64,000 nt of DNA from Glandiceps talaboti. Taxonomy: Eukaryota; Hemichordata; Enteropneusta; Spengelidae. Positions 22,676-56,198 of the stretch are shown one piece after another; position 1 is the stretch's first letter; each line of letters starts with the position of its first letter. A model generated the notes under the pieces. The model searched no databases. It was not told the DNA's origin and was given only the letters and a program-made list of their open reading frames with translations. The DNA is taken from the NCBI RefSeq assembly GCF_964340395.1, contig NC_135555.1, positions 24,038,725-24,102,724 of the forward strand, written 5' to 3'. Made by a program: the position numbers and the translations under genes.

Positions 22676-24396
22676 TAATATATAGAAAGGTACATGTATA
22701 CGGGTATGTGCCACCCAAATAGGTCACTTTTGAACGATACTACCGTGAGTTGACTTTTCATCTGACAATTCACAAATCATGGGGTCGATACCATGGGAAA
22801 CGTTGACGTCTTCCTGCTTTTAATGAGATATATATACCTTGACAGCATCATAATAAATGGTTGTTTCACAATGGTTCATGTTGTGCTACGGAGCAAAGAC
22901 TTGGGGAACCCTAAAACGAATGTCAACTTGAATGACAGAAAACGAATGCCATCATTTACTCTATGAAGATGATGGCTTAACACCCTTTACTACATTTAAT
23001 ATGTTGAATAACATCCTCTACTCTATTTTAAAAAGTGGAATGACAGCCGACTCACTATAATACATGTAAAATTGGAATGACAACATTTCCTGATTCAACG
23101 CCAATTTGAATCACATCTGGGAGTCTAGGGCACACATACTATAGACTATAGTTTCTACACTATTATACATAGTAGGAATGGACACCTACACTTCTCTAAC
23201 AAACCTAAATGACCTTACTATAGTTGTTATAGTAGTGCGATTATACCACTCTATTAGGACGCTGACAATTTTGTGTGAATGAGAAACTGATTTCTTAGGA
23301 CCGGACCCCTCGGTGTTCTCCCCATATATTCTAAATCCTCAAAACCTGTTTTGTTCTATTAACTTACAACATTACTATATCAAATTTACAATCACCATAA
23401 ATGGTAGCCTTGATATCTTGCCAAATCTGTGAAATCATAACATCCCAGTCTTAAGTCCAAACAACAAACTCTGTTAGAAAAGAAAACTTTGTACTCAAAT
23501 CCTCCTTGATGTGATTTTTAGAAGTAGACACATAGTAAAAATCGTTCTCATTTGCTGCAAATATTACTAAATCTAGATTATTAAAACCCCTACATGCACC
23601 ATAGTAATGTTCAAAAACAGAGTTAATGTTGTGGACATAGTTATGTGGGCTGAACAGGTGTTGTGTTTAGGGTATATATTGTCAAAATCTAATCTTTTCT
23701 GTCTAGTATAAATGGTTATTATGACAAAGGACGAGACTGAATTAAGTCTTTTATTTGATAAATGTGTTTAATTTGGTGAAATCTAGCCATGACAATGCAA
23801 CGGTGCAAATGAAACATTGCTTGCAAAATAGCCTAAAGGTAATTGACCGGATGATTTCCCCGAAAATCCCTAACAATGGGTCTTTTTGGGATTATATAGG
23901 AATAAATGTTTTGACATTGGGTTACACCCCCGTCTGGAAATTTGGGATTACTCACCCCCCTCACCCCCCCCCCCAGTAATCTGGGGTCGCTATAGTGATC
24001 TGAGACCGATCTAGTGATCTGAGAAGTTATCTCTTATTGTGAAGAGTACACGCTGTTTTGTAAAAAGAAAACTGAGTAAACGACAGTGTTGTGTGACGTA
24101 TTAGTCTTTGACGCCTGTATTCTACTAAACACACTTGGACACAGTACAGAACGTGCATGTTTACAGTCTGTGCTTTTATAAACGCTCCTGCACTTACATG
24201 TAACGTCGACAGCATTGTGATGGTTGTCTATGGCAACCAAGCTGAGGTTTGTTTTAATGTTTCTCAAAGTAACACATTAAAATCAAATTTTCATTATTTG
24301 GAATTATGTAAACGGAAGATGGAGTACAACTTATTGATAGTTTTTTGCAGTTATCATCATACGCCCTTCATTTTTATGCGAGAATTTGAGATAACA

Positions 24397-24418
24397 ACAG
24401 ACAGACAGGCAGACAGGC

Positions 24419-24467
<49 letters not shown>

Positions 24468-24523
24468 GGCAGACAGACAGATAGATATCCATCCATCCGT
24501 ACATACATACATACATACATACA

Positions 24524-24555
<32 letters not shown>

Positions 24556-24683
24556 CATGCATATATGCATGTATGCATCCATCCATCCATCCATCCATCC
24601 ATCCATCCATCCGTACATACATACATACATACATACATACATACATACATACACACACGCGCGCGCGCACACACGCACGCACG

Positions 24684-24726
<43 letters not shown>
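24397..24726. repeat. Composite microsatellite (GACA, ATCC, CATA, ATCC, CATA, CA)
   Basis: Six blocks follow each other over 330 bases, including alternating ATCC and CATA blocks. A very similar block order (CATA, GACA, CA) is seen at 55900-56195. Open frames on both strands are artefacts. Confidence 0.95.
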
Positions 24727-24728
<2 letters not shown>

Positions 24729-25433
24729 AGAATGGTATTGGAATATTGTGTATGTTGGTCTTCTGAATAACAGTGTACGTCACGTGATGTCTGCCTCTGG
24801 CTTTATCCGGGAATAATGACGTCACTACGAAACAAAAGTAAAACAAATAAATAAATACTGGAAGCTTAACTCGATTACGTCATGGTATATACTAGTAGTT
24901 GGAATCAGTTCAAGTATTCTAGTGTTTGGGTCCATTTTCTATTATAATTAGATAAGCTGAACGACTGGTATGGTACGAATATAGCCATAACAAAGTAGGA
25001 ATTGAAAGTTGGTTTTGTAATTAAAGGTGTGTTTCGTTTACTAGTGGGTGAGTTGTTTTGATGTGACGGCACACTTGGACATCGAGATCGAACTATACTT
25101 CATCAGATATCAGATAAATCAAGTTACAAGCGTGCAATTTCTTTTTTATCAATTTTAATGTCCGTGATTTCATGGTTTGGTCCTTTCAATGTGAAATTAA
25201 ACAAGCATTGACATTTGCCTGCTAATTTTATCATGGATGAATGAAAACTTCATACACGGTATAGGTTTAATGGTACATGTAAGCTGCTCACAAGGTGACC
25301 TCTATGTAATTTGTCACCCCTCAAGTGATGTGATGGGCCGTCCCGTTTGGATAACCGGGGCGTATACATACACATAGCGTACAAAGTTTAAAAGCATACG
25401 CGTCAAACGTATAGTTCACAACACTCAGTGATA

Positions 25434-44968
<19,535 letters not shown>

Positions 44969-45444
44969 ATGTATACTAATAGTAAACAACGTAAACGGTG
45001 GTCTTCATTGTGTATAAATTTAACGAAACTCACCCGAAGACAACGAGGAACAAATGCATCCATCAATGCATATATACAAGTTATAACAAATTGTAATTAC
45101 TAGTACCTGACAATCGGTAACGGTAAACCCTTGGGTAAGCCCTTAAAAGGGGCACTAAATATACCGAATTCGGACACGTGACTAAATATGTAAATCACTC
45201 ATAGAAGCACTCCATGCAAGGGACCAATTAGAAATAATGTGATGGAGTTATGGCCATGAACATTTTTCTTTATCTATACATGTATATAAAACCTGGTCTT
45301 AAACAAATCTCAGTGGGATATCAGTCATTGTGCTCAACAAATCATAAATTAAACAGATAAAATTAAGAAATTAAACTGTAGAAATTAATTTGAAGTAAAG
45401 TTACCTTTCCTTTGCATTTGCGATTTTAGTTCGATAGTGCTTAC

Positions 45445-45450
45445 AATAAA
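45445..45450 (+). terminator. Candidate poly(A) signal of the AQP4-like gene
   Basis: AATAAA 477 bases after the stop codon, followed directly by a (GTCT)n microsatellite at 45453-45492. Confidence 0.35.
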
Positions 45451-45452
45451 AC

Positions 45453-45494
<42 letters not shown>

Positions 45495-45961
45495 ATGTCT
45501 AGGTCTGGACCAATGTATGTGTATAACTTAAAGTAAAAATAGTACTTAGTATATTGGTCTAAAATTCGGTATGGATGTTTCTATATGTGTCTAGCTGAAA
45601 AAGCACCTCAAGATATACTAACAAAACCATGGTATTTCTAGCAACCGCATACAGCCAAACTTAGAAGACATTTTAAATGAAAGAGAGTACCATGAGGATT
45701 AGGAGGTGTTAGAATACGGATTAAATTGATAGAACGATTGTTCGAGGAGGCTTTTAATTGCCAGTTCAACCATTTTATCATTTTGTATATCAGTGTCCTA
45801 TAGATGTATTATATGATTATCTGTAAACCTAGGTTAATGTGCCATTTGATTCGATACAAATACAAGAATGAAAGTGGAAGAATGAGGGTGGGGAGTGACA
45901 CAGTGAGACAGAGACTTGAACATGGACAGATAGACAGACAGACAGACAGACACACACACAC

Positions 45962-45996
<35 letters not shown>

Positions 45997-46111
45997 CAGG
46001 CGCGCGTGGGCGTTAAGAATTTTAGTACTTTTATCACTATTATTATATTAGTATTATTGCTGCTTTTTTGTTTGTATATATATTTAGGGCAGGGCGGGTA
46101 TAGAATAATGG

Positions 46112-46300
46112 TTGGTTATGAAGGATCACATGCAATTAGATGTATTCGTACAAAGATATTCATTATATGCATCAAGAAGCTATTGGAGAACGTTTGGTGC
46201 TGGTCGCCCGGACAAGATTGTTGTAGAGGCCTTATCTGTACCATCGCATCAGCCACGTCGATATATCGGTACAAGTAAATTAAATCTTTCTACTCTATAA
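46112..46300 (+). other. Unassigned open stretch, possible stray exon
   Basis: Codes QLDVFVQRYSLYASRSYW and FGAGRPDKIVVEALSVPSHQ, more protein-like than its surroundings, with an AG acceptor-like TATATATTTAG upstream. I recognise no family and see no partner exons. It may be a remnant of a mobile-element ORF or chance. Confidence 0.2.
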
Positions 46301-47690
46301 TTATGATTTCGGAGTAATAAAATATCTTCGTCTTGTAGTAACATTTTCATAAACGAGAGAGTAAACCGTTGTAGTTTCAGAGGGCGCTTGTAGATGTTCG
46401 TGTCATCACTAAATCTGGTTATCATCATACTATGATGTGTCACTACAAAGATGTATTACAATGAGAAAAAATCAAATATGAAAATGATTTCATTGGCAAA
46501 AATTTTAGTATTTATATTATTTTGTAATTAGCACAGGATTCCCTTTCAATGACGTTGAAATAAAATAGCTTACCTCCACACTTGGTCAATCTCCGTTTGT
46601 AATTTATTTTGGGTAACTTTATGATTTTGTGCAATAGTTTTATTATTATTGATAATGTAATACTTGTAGGGAATAATTTAATGACTAATGCCATGGTTAT
46701 CTTACAAGCAAATATATCTTATACTTATCTGTAAAAATATACATATTACGTGTTCGACGCATGTATCATATTCGATTTACCACCACCACCACTACATACA
46801 AAGTTACTCTTGTACCGCATCACACAAACACACAGGAATAGCTGAACAGACATATATTTATTGTTCACCAGTTACTGTACCTCTCCGAACGAGATGGTTA
46901 CTTTTTTGCATTCCTCCTTCTATTGGTCTTTATAGTCAAAACTCTTACTTAAGAAAGTGTCTACATTTCTGTTACTAAACAATGATGTCATAAAATCTTC
47001 TATCTGATTGGGAGTAAGTAAACGATGAAGTCATCGATGATAATTAACTTTCAGATGAGGTCAGCGATGTATTACCTTATCGTACACACTAAGATCATAT
47101 GCTCTCATTAATCTATTCTGTGACAAAGCAATGAGATTATTTTTACACTCAACTGATCACGATATGTCACCACATAGTTTAATCGGCAACCCACTGAGAA
47201 GAGCCAATTATTAGTTGAGTAGCTCAATTTGAGAAGAGAATTTTCTATATTTTTAGACAAAGGGACGAAATTGCTGAAGTAATAAATATTCAAATATTGG
47301 TCCGTGACAGTGAGCACTTTTTTTGAAAATAAGGAGAAGTAAAAGGCCGTTTAAAGGTATAAAATTTCAACTATACACATTATTGCAAACCAGAGAGTAC
47401 TTCAATATTACAACTGTGGAAATAACAGCGTTGCGGTTGCTTGCATGAAGTGAGCTTCAAGCAGAGACAATTTAGGTAAAGACAACAAGATAAGTGATAC
47501 AAAACAACAGCCGGTGCCTCTGATGTCGGTTGACGGAACGCTTTATGACTGTGTTTATATCTGTCATGTTCTAAAATAAACTCCCACAGTGTTCTAGGAC
47601 TGTTCATGCCGACTCATTTACATTTTACTTGCGTAATATATAATGACACTACCGTTGTCCTGACCTATAGTGGTCTGACTCATGTATCTC

Positions 47691-47733
47691 CAGACAGACA
47701 GACAAACAAACAAACAAACAAACAAACAAACAA

Positions 47734-47803
<70 letters not shown>
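47691..47803. repeat. (CAAA)n-(GACA)n composite microsatellite
   Basis: A GACA start, about nine CAAA tetramers, then about 16 GACA tetramers. Confidence 0.95.
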
Positions 47804-47804
<1 letters not shown>

Positions 47805-48730
47805 TAGATCATAACAGCGAGAAAGCAAGAAGTTTTGCTAGTGTACACGGTAAGCGACCACTCGTGAGATTTTCTTATTTTGAAATAACTTTTAGGGAAT
47901 AGGTCGCACTCTTAACAAATACAAGTCATTAATTATGTAAATGACTGCTTACAATTAAAAACTACATCAGAAAACTATTTAAACACTTGTGCTTTATCAA
48001 CGACGCATGCACCGAATTACAACCATCGAAAAAGCACCAGTGCATTTGCTTGAATGAAGGAGAGAAGAAAAGATTTTATGCAAAGACAAAAGTAAGTGAA
48101 AACAACAATACAAGCGGTGCTGCTGATGTAGGTTCAGGCAACACTTTTATCAGTTTGTTATGTCTGGACGTCAGACTCGATCGTTCTAAAGTGTAGCATT
48201 CTTATCAGTAACCAGAGTTATGGCATCCAGGGCTCCTGTACTTTGATAAGTGACACTAATTACATTGTTTGTCTTTGCATGAACCTTGTCTCATTCCTGC
48301 TTATGACAAGCAAACAAACACACAAGTTTTGGTTTAGCGGGTTGTATATGAAAAATGAAAACTTGCGTTCTTCAGATATAGCCTAATAACTAAAATCATA
48401 TAGTATACACATTAAAACAAGCTTTGTAGGACATGTGCGCTTTATTATGATTGCTGTACCTAATTTTAAAAAAACTCATCTCATTATCGGACAAATGTGT
48501 TCTCATGTATGTACAAAATTACTTAAAGTATACACTATTAAGGTACAGCCTAATTGCCAAAAAGTGTTATTATGTAAATTCATCATTTAATATTCATAAG
48601 ATATTTACCAAAAAATCATCAGTTCTAGCCATTACCCTAATTTGAAGAATATGTGCACAACATGTCCATTGAATTCAGCTAGCTGATCGAAAGATGATGA
48701 CACAGGCAGACAATCACACATACACAAATG

Positions 48731-48773
<43 letters not shown>

Positions 48774-48785
48774 ACACACACACAC

Positions 48786-48859
<74 letters not shown>

Positions 48860-48860
48860 T
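48731..48860. repeat. (AG)n-(AC)n-(GACA)n composite microsatellite
   Basis: Three blocks in succession, directly after the dispersed repeat at 48538-48697. Confidence 0.95.
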
Positions 48861-49299
48861 GATCCATACTATAACCTTCCCTTAGGGACTGGACAGCAAT
48901 TATAGGGGGACGGTGATTTTCTTTGCATGCATTTGGGGTGGGTCGCTGATTTTTATGCAATGATGTGTTGGTAGTCAATCAAATAAAAAAAAATCTTTTA
49001 TGAACTCCAAACTGTGTGTGTAGTGGTAATAAAGGGAAGGGAACTCCAAACACCATCAATATTAAATAAGTGTACGACATTACCATATAACCAACTATGG
49101 GTTGTTAGATTAAGTTTGTTAATAAGTGGAAGCATTTTCCAAAGCTGGTTCAAACTTGATTATTTTGTTTGGTATAAGAAATTGGTTTAAAGGCCAGTTA
49201 GCCAAGTGACCGGTTTGTCAAGATTTTTGACCCTGATATTAGGGTAGGTTAGCAGGGAAGCCATTGGAGATACATCCCCGGTCGATACTTAGTTGACCC

Positions 49300-51060
49300 T
49301 TGTTTTAAGATGTTTCGGACTGGCTGTTGGTGTTGGCCCCTTCATCAGTCGCAGTGCTGTCTAACGAGACAGTGTTCCAGTATATGTTTGGCTTAAATTT
49401 TAATTTCTTTCATCAAAGAGAGATGCTAGTATTTTTTTCAGTCTTGCTTTTAGAGGCAGAGGACTTTAGTTTAGTTGTGACAAGTTTTCTTTAAGATTTT
49501 CGTTCCTTTTCTGTGCTATGATTGGTTTGGTCGGGTAGAGTTGGTTCAAGGTTACATTTTTTTCCAGCAGTTCCCAATGTTTTGTTAATGCGTCTTTTAG
49601 TTTAGACGCTTTGATGTTGGGACTATATATGTTGTTTTGAAGCCTAGAGGAATCTCTTGAGTTGGTGTCCGATTTTGGAGATAAGTCTCCCTATTCTCAT
49701 AACGGACCCTCTTTAATGAGCGAATCACTTCTGATTCGTTGTGTCCCCTTTGTGTCAATTTGTTTATAAAGAATTTCAATTTGTTTCGGAAATCTTCGTT
49801 ACTGCACGTTCGTATGTACCTCATTGTTTCGCCTTTAGTAAAACCATTAAAAGACCGAATTTGGGTGACACGATTGTCTGTGGAGGTACTGAAAAGTGTC
49901 AGTCGGTTTGGTGTAAGTCTTGATATCCAACATTTTGGTTTGTTTGAATCTATGACCTTTGTAAATCACCAGATCAAGGTATACAACTTCCGTTTCTGAG
50001 CTAACCAACAAAAAAAATTAATGTTAGATGCATTTCATTTATCTTTCCACTCAGAATATTGAGTTCAGTTTGTGTGCCACGGAATAGCATGAATATGACA
50101 TCTCTGAAACGTGTCCAAAGTGATATTTTACCCACGTATGTTTCAATAATGTGACACTCAAGTTTGTGGAATGCGATGTCAGCAATCTCTGGAGAAGCTG
50201 GTGAGCCTATGCTACAATCGCAGGTTTGTTTGTAGAAATCGCCATTAAATTCACTCGTGTTGTGTGTTAGGATCACATTTAATAGTTTAAGGAGATATTC
50301 CTTTGGCGGTTTAGGAATTGTAAAATTGGCTTGTTGACATTCTACAGAATGCCTCCACTATTGACTGCATTGCGTCAATGTGCAACATGTGGGTGTACAT
50401 TGATACCACATCCATGGTAACCAGTGTTATGTTTTCACCGATCTCAACCGATTCAAGTTTTCTTATGAAATCTGTTGAGTCTTTAATGTACGTTGGTTGT
50501 GATTGCACAATTGGTTTTAAAAAGAAATCTACGAATTCTGATATGTGGTGGTTGGACTATTACATCCACTTATAATTTGCCTGCCGATGAATTTTGTTCC
50601 CGAGGGCGGCTTTTTGTGAACTTTGGGAAGCAAGTACAATTGTGGTGTTTGTATTTGCCAGTTCGTTGGGTTAATATACTGATATGTAAAAATTCAAACA
50701 AAATTCGTGACAAAATTCGTAATATTGATGGTTTTCGGAGTTCCATTCCTGTTATTCCTACTGACAGTACTATATTTTACAGTGAATATGCAGTTTCAGG
50801 AAAACTTACTGTGTTGAATTGTATTTGTGAACTCATTAGAATTTGTCCGGGTCGGGGTCACTTTTTTCAGGTATGGTAGAGAGGTGGGTCAGAATGTTGT
50901 GTGTGCAAAGATTTGTGGGGAGTCTATATTTTCCATGCCTCGGTCTTTTTAAAAACACCCCCCACCCCCACCCCCACGCCCTGGAATTTTTGTCCAGTTC
51001 CTTATTGAAGTTAAAAACTGATATTGAATTAAAAAAGAAGAATTCAAAGGAATTAATTTA
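49300..51060 (-). mobile_element. Degenerate Penelope-like retroelement
   Basis: Read on the minus strand, in shifted frames, the order is RLPTNLCTHNILTHLSTIPE (upstream part), LLPKVHKKPPSG (reverse-transcriptase fingers), HHISEFVDFFLKPIV, YIKDSTDFIRKLES, ITLVTMDVVSMYTHM (first catalytic Asp motif), then CDCSIGSPASPEIADI. After that come a corrupted YVDD region (RFRDVIFMLF), FRNKLKFFINKLTQRGH, ALTKHWELLEKNVTLNQLYP and RNENLKENL. This order and these motifs are those of Penelope-like reverse transcriptases. Stops, frameshifts and loss of the second catalytic motif show it is inactive. A GIY-YIG nuclease domain was not seen. Confidence 0.8.
49312..49372 (-). ncRNA. Possible hammerhead-ribozyme relic of the Penelope-like element
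   Basis: On the minus strand, CTGATGA (49348-49342) is followed 25 bases later by GAAAC (49316-49312), the two conserved core strings in the right order. Upstream a CTGTCT/AGACAG hairpin (49357-49372) could stand for stem I. The stem-II sequence between the cores pairs poorly, so it is probably decayed. Penelope-like elements are known to carry hammerhead motifs, which supports the reading. Confidence 0.3.
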
Positions 51061-51366
51061 GAGTTCTATGATGACATGTCAGTGAAGTCAAATGATCTTG
51101 TTACGTGCGTACTTGTCACGATCTTATAAGATCTTTCAAATATTTATTGACCTCGGTGAACATGTCAACCTACAGTGATTCGTATACACTTTATACCAAT
51201 TGTAGTACTTCATAGTTTGAGTGGCCACTATCCATCAGCCACATTTATGGACCTAGGCTGTAAATCTCTGTCAATTTCACGTTTGTGGTTTTCACATTCT
51301 AGTCCATTGGTTGTATCAACACCAGGTACTTAGTCAGTTTTCAAGCAAAAGCTACACTGATGCGAG

Positions 51367-51957
51367 ATGGCCACAACGCCAACGACTACTTCTCCAGGAA
51401 CCAGGCAGTTGTTGCAATGGAAGAGAGAACTGAAAGATGTGGAGTTTTGGAAAGCCATACTGTCCGAATTTCTAACATCATTTCTCTTTTCTACCTTTGT
51501 GTATGGATCTACAATCACATGGGATTCTCAGCGCTCACCTAGTGCACTTCACATTGCTTTAGTAGCTGGTTTTGCCGCTAGAACTCAGATATACTGCCTC
51601 TTACACGTCGGAGGAGCACATTTCAATCCGGCCATAACGAGTGGATTTTTTGCAACGAAGGAAATTTCCGCGTTGCGATTCGCCGTCTACATTGGGGCGC
51701 AATGTGGTGGGACGTCTGTTGGAGGAACCGTAGTCCAACTGCTTACACCACAGTCAGTCCGTGGTACAATGGCGACTTTCAGACTTGGCGACGGGGTTAC
51801 TGAATTACAAGGATTGGGAATTGAGTTCGTTGTTACTTTTGGTCTCATTTTCGTCATTTTTGCCACAAAAGACAATGATCGAAGCGATGTGTTAGGCATG
51901 GGCACCACGGCAAGCTCTTGTGTCGCTGTAGTTGTAATACCAAGTATTTTGTCAATG
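51367..51957 (+). CDS. Divergent aquaporin-like gene, exon 1
   Basis: 197 codons from ATG 51367, with a Thr/Pro-rich start (MATTPTTTSPGTRQ), to CAATG|GTAAGT. It spans membrane segments 1-5. The sequence before the donor (AVVVIPSILSM) replaces the usual G-H-L-x-A ending. Confidence 0.85.
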
Positions 51958-54900
51958 GTAAGTGGTAAAGTGGAAAATTGTCTACCTTTTATTGAGCAAG
52001 TACAACAGCATCAAGTTTCTACGTTTTATCGTTTCATTCGTTTGCTTTGTAAACTTTAACCAAAATTTTTTCACATATTAGCTGAACTTTTTCAGTTCAG
52101 CAGATTCTATTTCGGTAAGTATTTAATGATTTTTTACATCTGAAATGACGTCACTTTGTCAATGTTTAAATGCAGATTTCAATCTTTGCTCTCACCCTGC
52201 TCTCATTACAACGGTACTTAATTACTTGTAGAATATTAGTCACGTGGTGCAATACTTGTCCATCAGTTCTATGCTGGAAAGTAACGAACGCAACGAAGCT
52301 GAACGGACAACCATAATTTATACGTTTATATTTAGTGGAACAATAGCTCGTAATAACAATTTATGGATGTTTATTAGCGTGCATTCGACAAGTACAGTAT
52401 TTAGGGAATGGTTCTTATTATGTTACATGTAGTTATTACAACCGTCGCCGTCCTGTCGGTAACTAGTTATAAACAGCGAAGGTAAAGAAATTAATCATGA
52501 TTTCATTCGTTTACTTTTTAAAGCAAAAAAATATTTGACATAGCTGACCTTTTCTTTCAGTACTGCATAGTTGTTCTATTTCGGTATGTGTTTAATGATT
52601 TTATCTGAAATTACGTCTGAAATTACCGCAGATTTCAACTTTTACTAACATTACAACTTTACCTTACTTATAGAATATTGAGTGAATGAAACTCGTAATA
52701 ACAATTTATATAAATTTACTAATATTCGACAACATTAACAGAGTCATGCTGGCCGTAACTTGCTACTGTAACATTACATACAAGGAAAGTAAAGAAATTA
52801 ATTATCTCTTAGAGCATGATGTATCCGGACACTGAATTGCTAATATACCCAGATAAATTGATCATCGCACAAAGAAGTCAGATAGTAAATAGCAAGGCAC
52901 TTATTTTGAACAAAGACTCCAGATGGTAAATGGCAAGGCACTTCTTTATTCTGAAATTAATGTTGCCACTATGTCTGGAAGTACTCCTGTCTTGCCATGC
53001 AATGGTTACATAAACATCTTGAAATTCTTCAAGTACTAATCATTTTTAGAGTAGTGGCAACTTGATGGTGCTTGTGTTTTGATTTAAAACATATACACAC
53101 AGAGAAATGAGCAATTATTGCTGAACTTTGATGTGCATAATTTAAGATATTGTAAAAGTGCGTTCGTAAATCATGATAAAATGAACAATGAAATGTAAAA
53201 ACTTTGGTGGAATTCGTCCTCAATACCATTTCAGTGTATTATAAAAAAAAACACACACACACAGGCAAACCTCTAAACCCCCTTGTCCCTAAAGCGTCTA
53301 TGTATGTCTATTTCTGAAGTCATAGTCACTTTCATAAATTCAAGTCATCCGTATGTTGCCTCGGCTTGGTCTTTGTTACTAGGTAAATTTATGGATATTT
53401 TGTAAAAACCTCTCGTTCAATTAACTCCACGTTTCGTCTACTTTTCTCACGATGGGCGTGGTCATAGTAATTAGGCAAATATGTGTCTATTTTCTAATGT
53501 ATATTCACTTGAAAGTCCATTTCTGTTGTCGTCTTTGCAAAGTTCACCGGTATTTGGCCATTACTATGGGCGTGATCATGGTTGCTAGGATAACTGTGTC
53601 TCTTTGTCTCGACCTATGTGTTCAGATAGACACTGCTAGTAACATCTTCATCATTATAATTAGGCAAAAATATATAATAAAGTTTTTGTTTCCGATAACA
53701 TGACTTCAGAAAGTATGGTAGGTATGCCAGGATTTCATTTTATTTTATTTTTTTATTTTTTTAAGTACTACAACCCAGAGACAAGATACTCATTGGTCAC
53801 AATACTTCAGTAACAGTTGATGAGGTGTAAAAGAAGTAAACGAAGACAATTATGTCATTTAGAAGTAGACAAACACAATATACAGATTGTGCTGTTATAG
53901 GCTGAAATGACATCGTTTCTCTCTGGAATGTGATTTTATTACAAAAGTAAACAAATCTACAGGGAAATAGAAGTAAATTGTCATAATTTTATCTTTTTTG
54001 CATGTAAAAAGTGTTTAGTGTCGGCGGCTTAAACTAGGGTGGGTCGTGTTATCGGAAACACACTATTTTGTTTATGGCCTTTAATACATGAAATAGATGG
54101 TATTCGACTTTGGAACATCTTAAACATACACCAAATATACACAAAGTAACATGACTTGGAAGTGAAAGATACAATAATGACTTTGGGCAAAAACATTATT
54201 ACTGCATTTGTGGTTAAATGTTATTCATTTTACGGTTAGTCATTTTATTACATGCATGGTTAGCATTACATTCATGGTTAGCATTGCATTCATGGTTAGC
54301 ATTACATGCATGGTTAGCATTGCATTCATGGTTAGCATTACATTCATGGTTAGCATTGCATTCATGGTTAGCATTACATTCATGGTTAGCATAATACATT
54401 CATGGGTAGCATTACATTCATGGTTAGCATTACATTCATGGGTAGCATTCCATTCACGGTTAGCATTCCATTCACGGTTAGCATTACATTCAAGGTTAGC
54501 ATTACATTCATGGTTAGCATTACATTCATGGTTAGCATTGCATTCATGGTTAGCATTACATTCATGGTTAGTATTGCATTCATGGTTAGCATTGCATTCA
54601 TGGTTAGCATTGCATTAATGGTTAGCATTGCATTCATGGTTAGCATTACATTCATGGTTAGCATTACATTCATGGTTAGCATCGCATTCATGGTTAGAAT
54701 GCATTCATGGTTAGCATTACATTCATGGTTAGCATTGCATTCATGGTTAGCATTGCATTCATCGTTAGCATTACATTCATGGTTAGCATTACATTCATGG
54801 TTAGCATTACATTCATGGTTAGCATTGCATTCATGGTTAGCATTACATTCATGGTTAGCATTACATCCATGGTTAGCATTACATTCATGGTTAGCATTAC

Positions 54901-55971
54901 ATTCATGGTTAGCATTACATTCATGGTTAGCATTACATCCATGGTTAGCATTGCATTCATGGTTAGCATTACATTCATGGTTAGCATTACATTCATGGTT
55001 AGCATTACATCCATGGTTAGCATTGCATTCATGGTTAGCATTACATTCATGGTTAGTATTACATGCATAGGTGATATACCTGTCTGACCCCGTTATACGT
55101 ATGTAGGAAACTATTAGACAACATTTAAACCGACAGCGGTACTAGTGTCTGTGTACATAGCCTTTATAGAATGATAACATTTACAGTAAATTGGCATTAA
55201 TTAATAACTTATATAACAACGCTTAGCGATTCACACAATCAAACGTTTTCCTTATTTAACTCAAAGAAGGCGACAAAAGTAGGCAACACGACCGGGGATT
55301 ATGAGGAGTTTCTCTGACACGCGCTTGGTCTGATTGATCAAGAGCCCTATGGATATGGAAGGCTATGTTTCACCAACATCCGGATGTTTGTTATTGCATC
55401 ACGTGGTCACTACAATTACCCTTGTAACCAAGACACAGAGACAACCAGAAATCCAGTGATAACACCTCCGCAAGGGAATCACTTTGTAGTAATATAAATT
55501 ATAATAAAAACAATGTTTATCTTTATAATCCAAGTTAAGGAGATCGTACTAGTCTACGCTTTACTTCGAGTAAAGTACAACTTTAGGAATGTCGGCGATT
55601 GTGATAAGTCCTATGCTGAACATCCCTAAGTGTAAAATGTTAAACCATAACTCTCCACATTGACGAAATTGAGAACCTTTGGTAGTTATTAACTTATGTT
55701 AGTTTTTTTTAAATATTACTCTTGGTGTTGATTCTACTTACTGAAGCATTTACATCCAAATTTGATATAACTATAGTTGGGTTTATGTATTTTTACCAGT
55801 AGTAACCTTTGCTAATTTTAATAGTCCGAATATAAAATCACAATGATTAAATAGATAGCACTAACCGGTGAAATTCACACAAGGTGGTATGGGTATGGAC
55901 ACATACATACATACATGCATGCATGCATACATACATACATACATACATACATACATACATACATACATACA

Positions 55972-56004
<33 letters not shown>

Positions 56005-56011
56005 GTAGGTC

Positions 56012-56066
<55 letters not shown>

Positions 56067-56090
56067 GGGCGGGCAGGCAGACAGACAGGC

Positions 56091-56135
<45 letters not shown>

Positions 56136-56147
56136 CGCACACGCACG

Positions 56148-56198
<51 letters not shown>

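Larger units (their letters stand above)
19855..25433. other. Intergenic region, lectin gene to aquaporin gene
   Basis: No supported coding exon was found. It contains G runs at about 21660 and 21820, a degenerate tandem repeat at 22285-22675, a C run at about 23950-23973 and a composite microsatellite at 24397-24726. The short open frames here lack recognisable domains or splice partners. Confidence 0.4.
45493..49299. other. Intergenic region between the two aquaporin genes (first part)
   Basis: It holds GACA-type microsatellites at 45925-45997, 47691-47803 (with a CAAA block) and 48731-48860 (with AG and AC blocks), plus a dispersed repeat at 48538-48697 shared with 3085-3243. No supported gene. 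The open stretch 46112-46300 is listed separately. Confidence 0.4.

Noticed and set aside
47395-48150. Divergent direct repeat around the CAAA/GACA tract (47395-47540 and 48004-48150)
   Set aside because: Similarity by eye is patchy; it needs an alignment before it can be called.
54208-55087. Open frames with Met-Val-Ser-Ile and Met-Leu-Thr-Met-Asn repeats
   Set aside because: Produced by the 18-bp tandem repeat; equally open in several frames of both strands.
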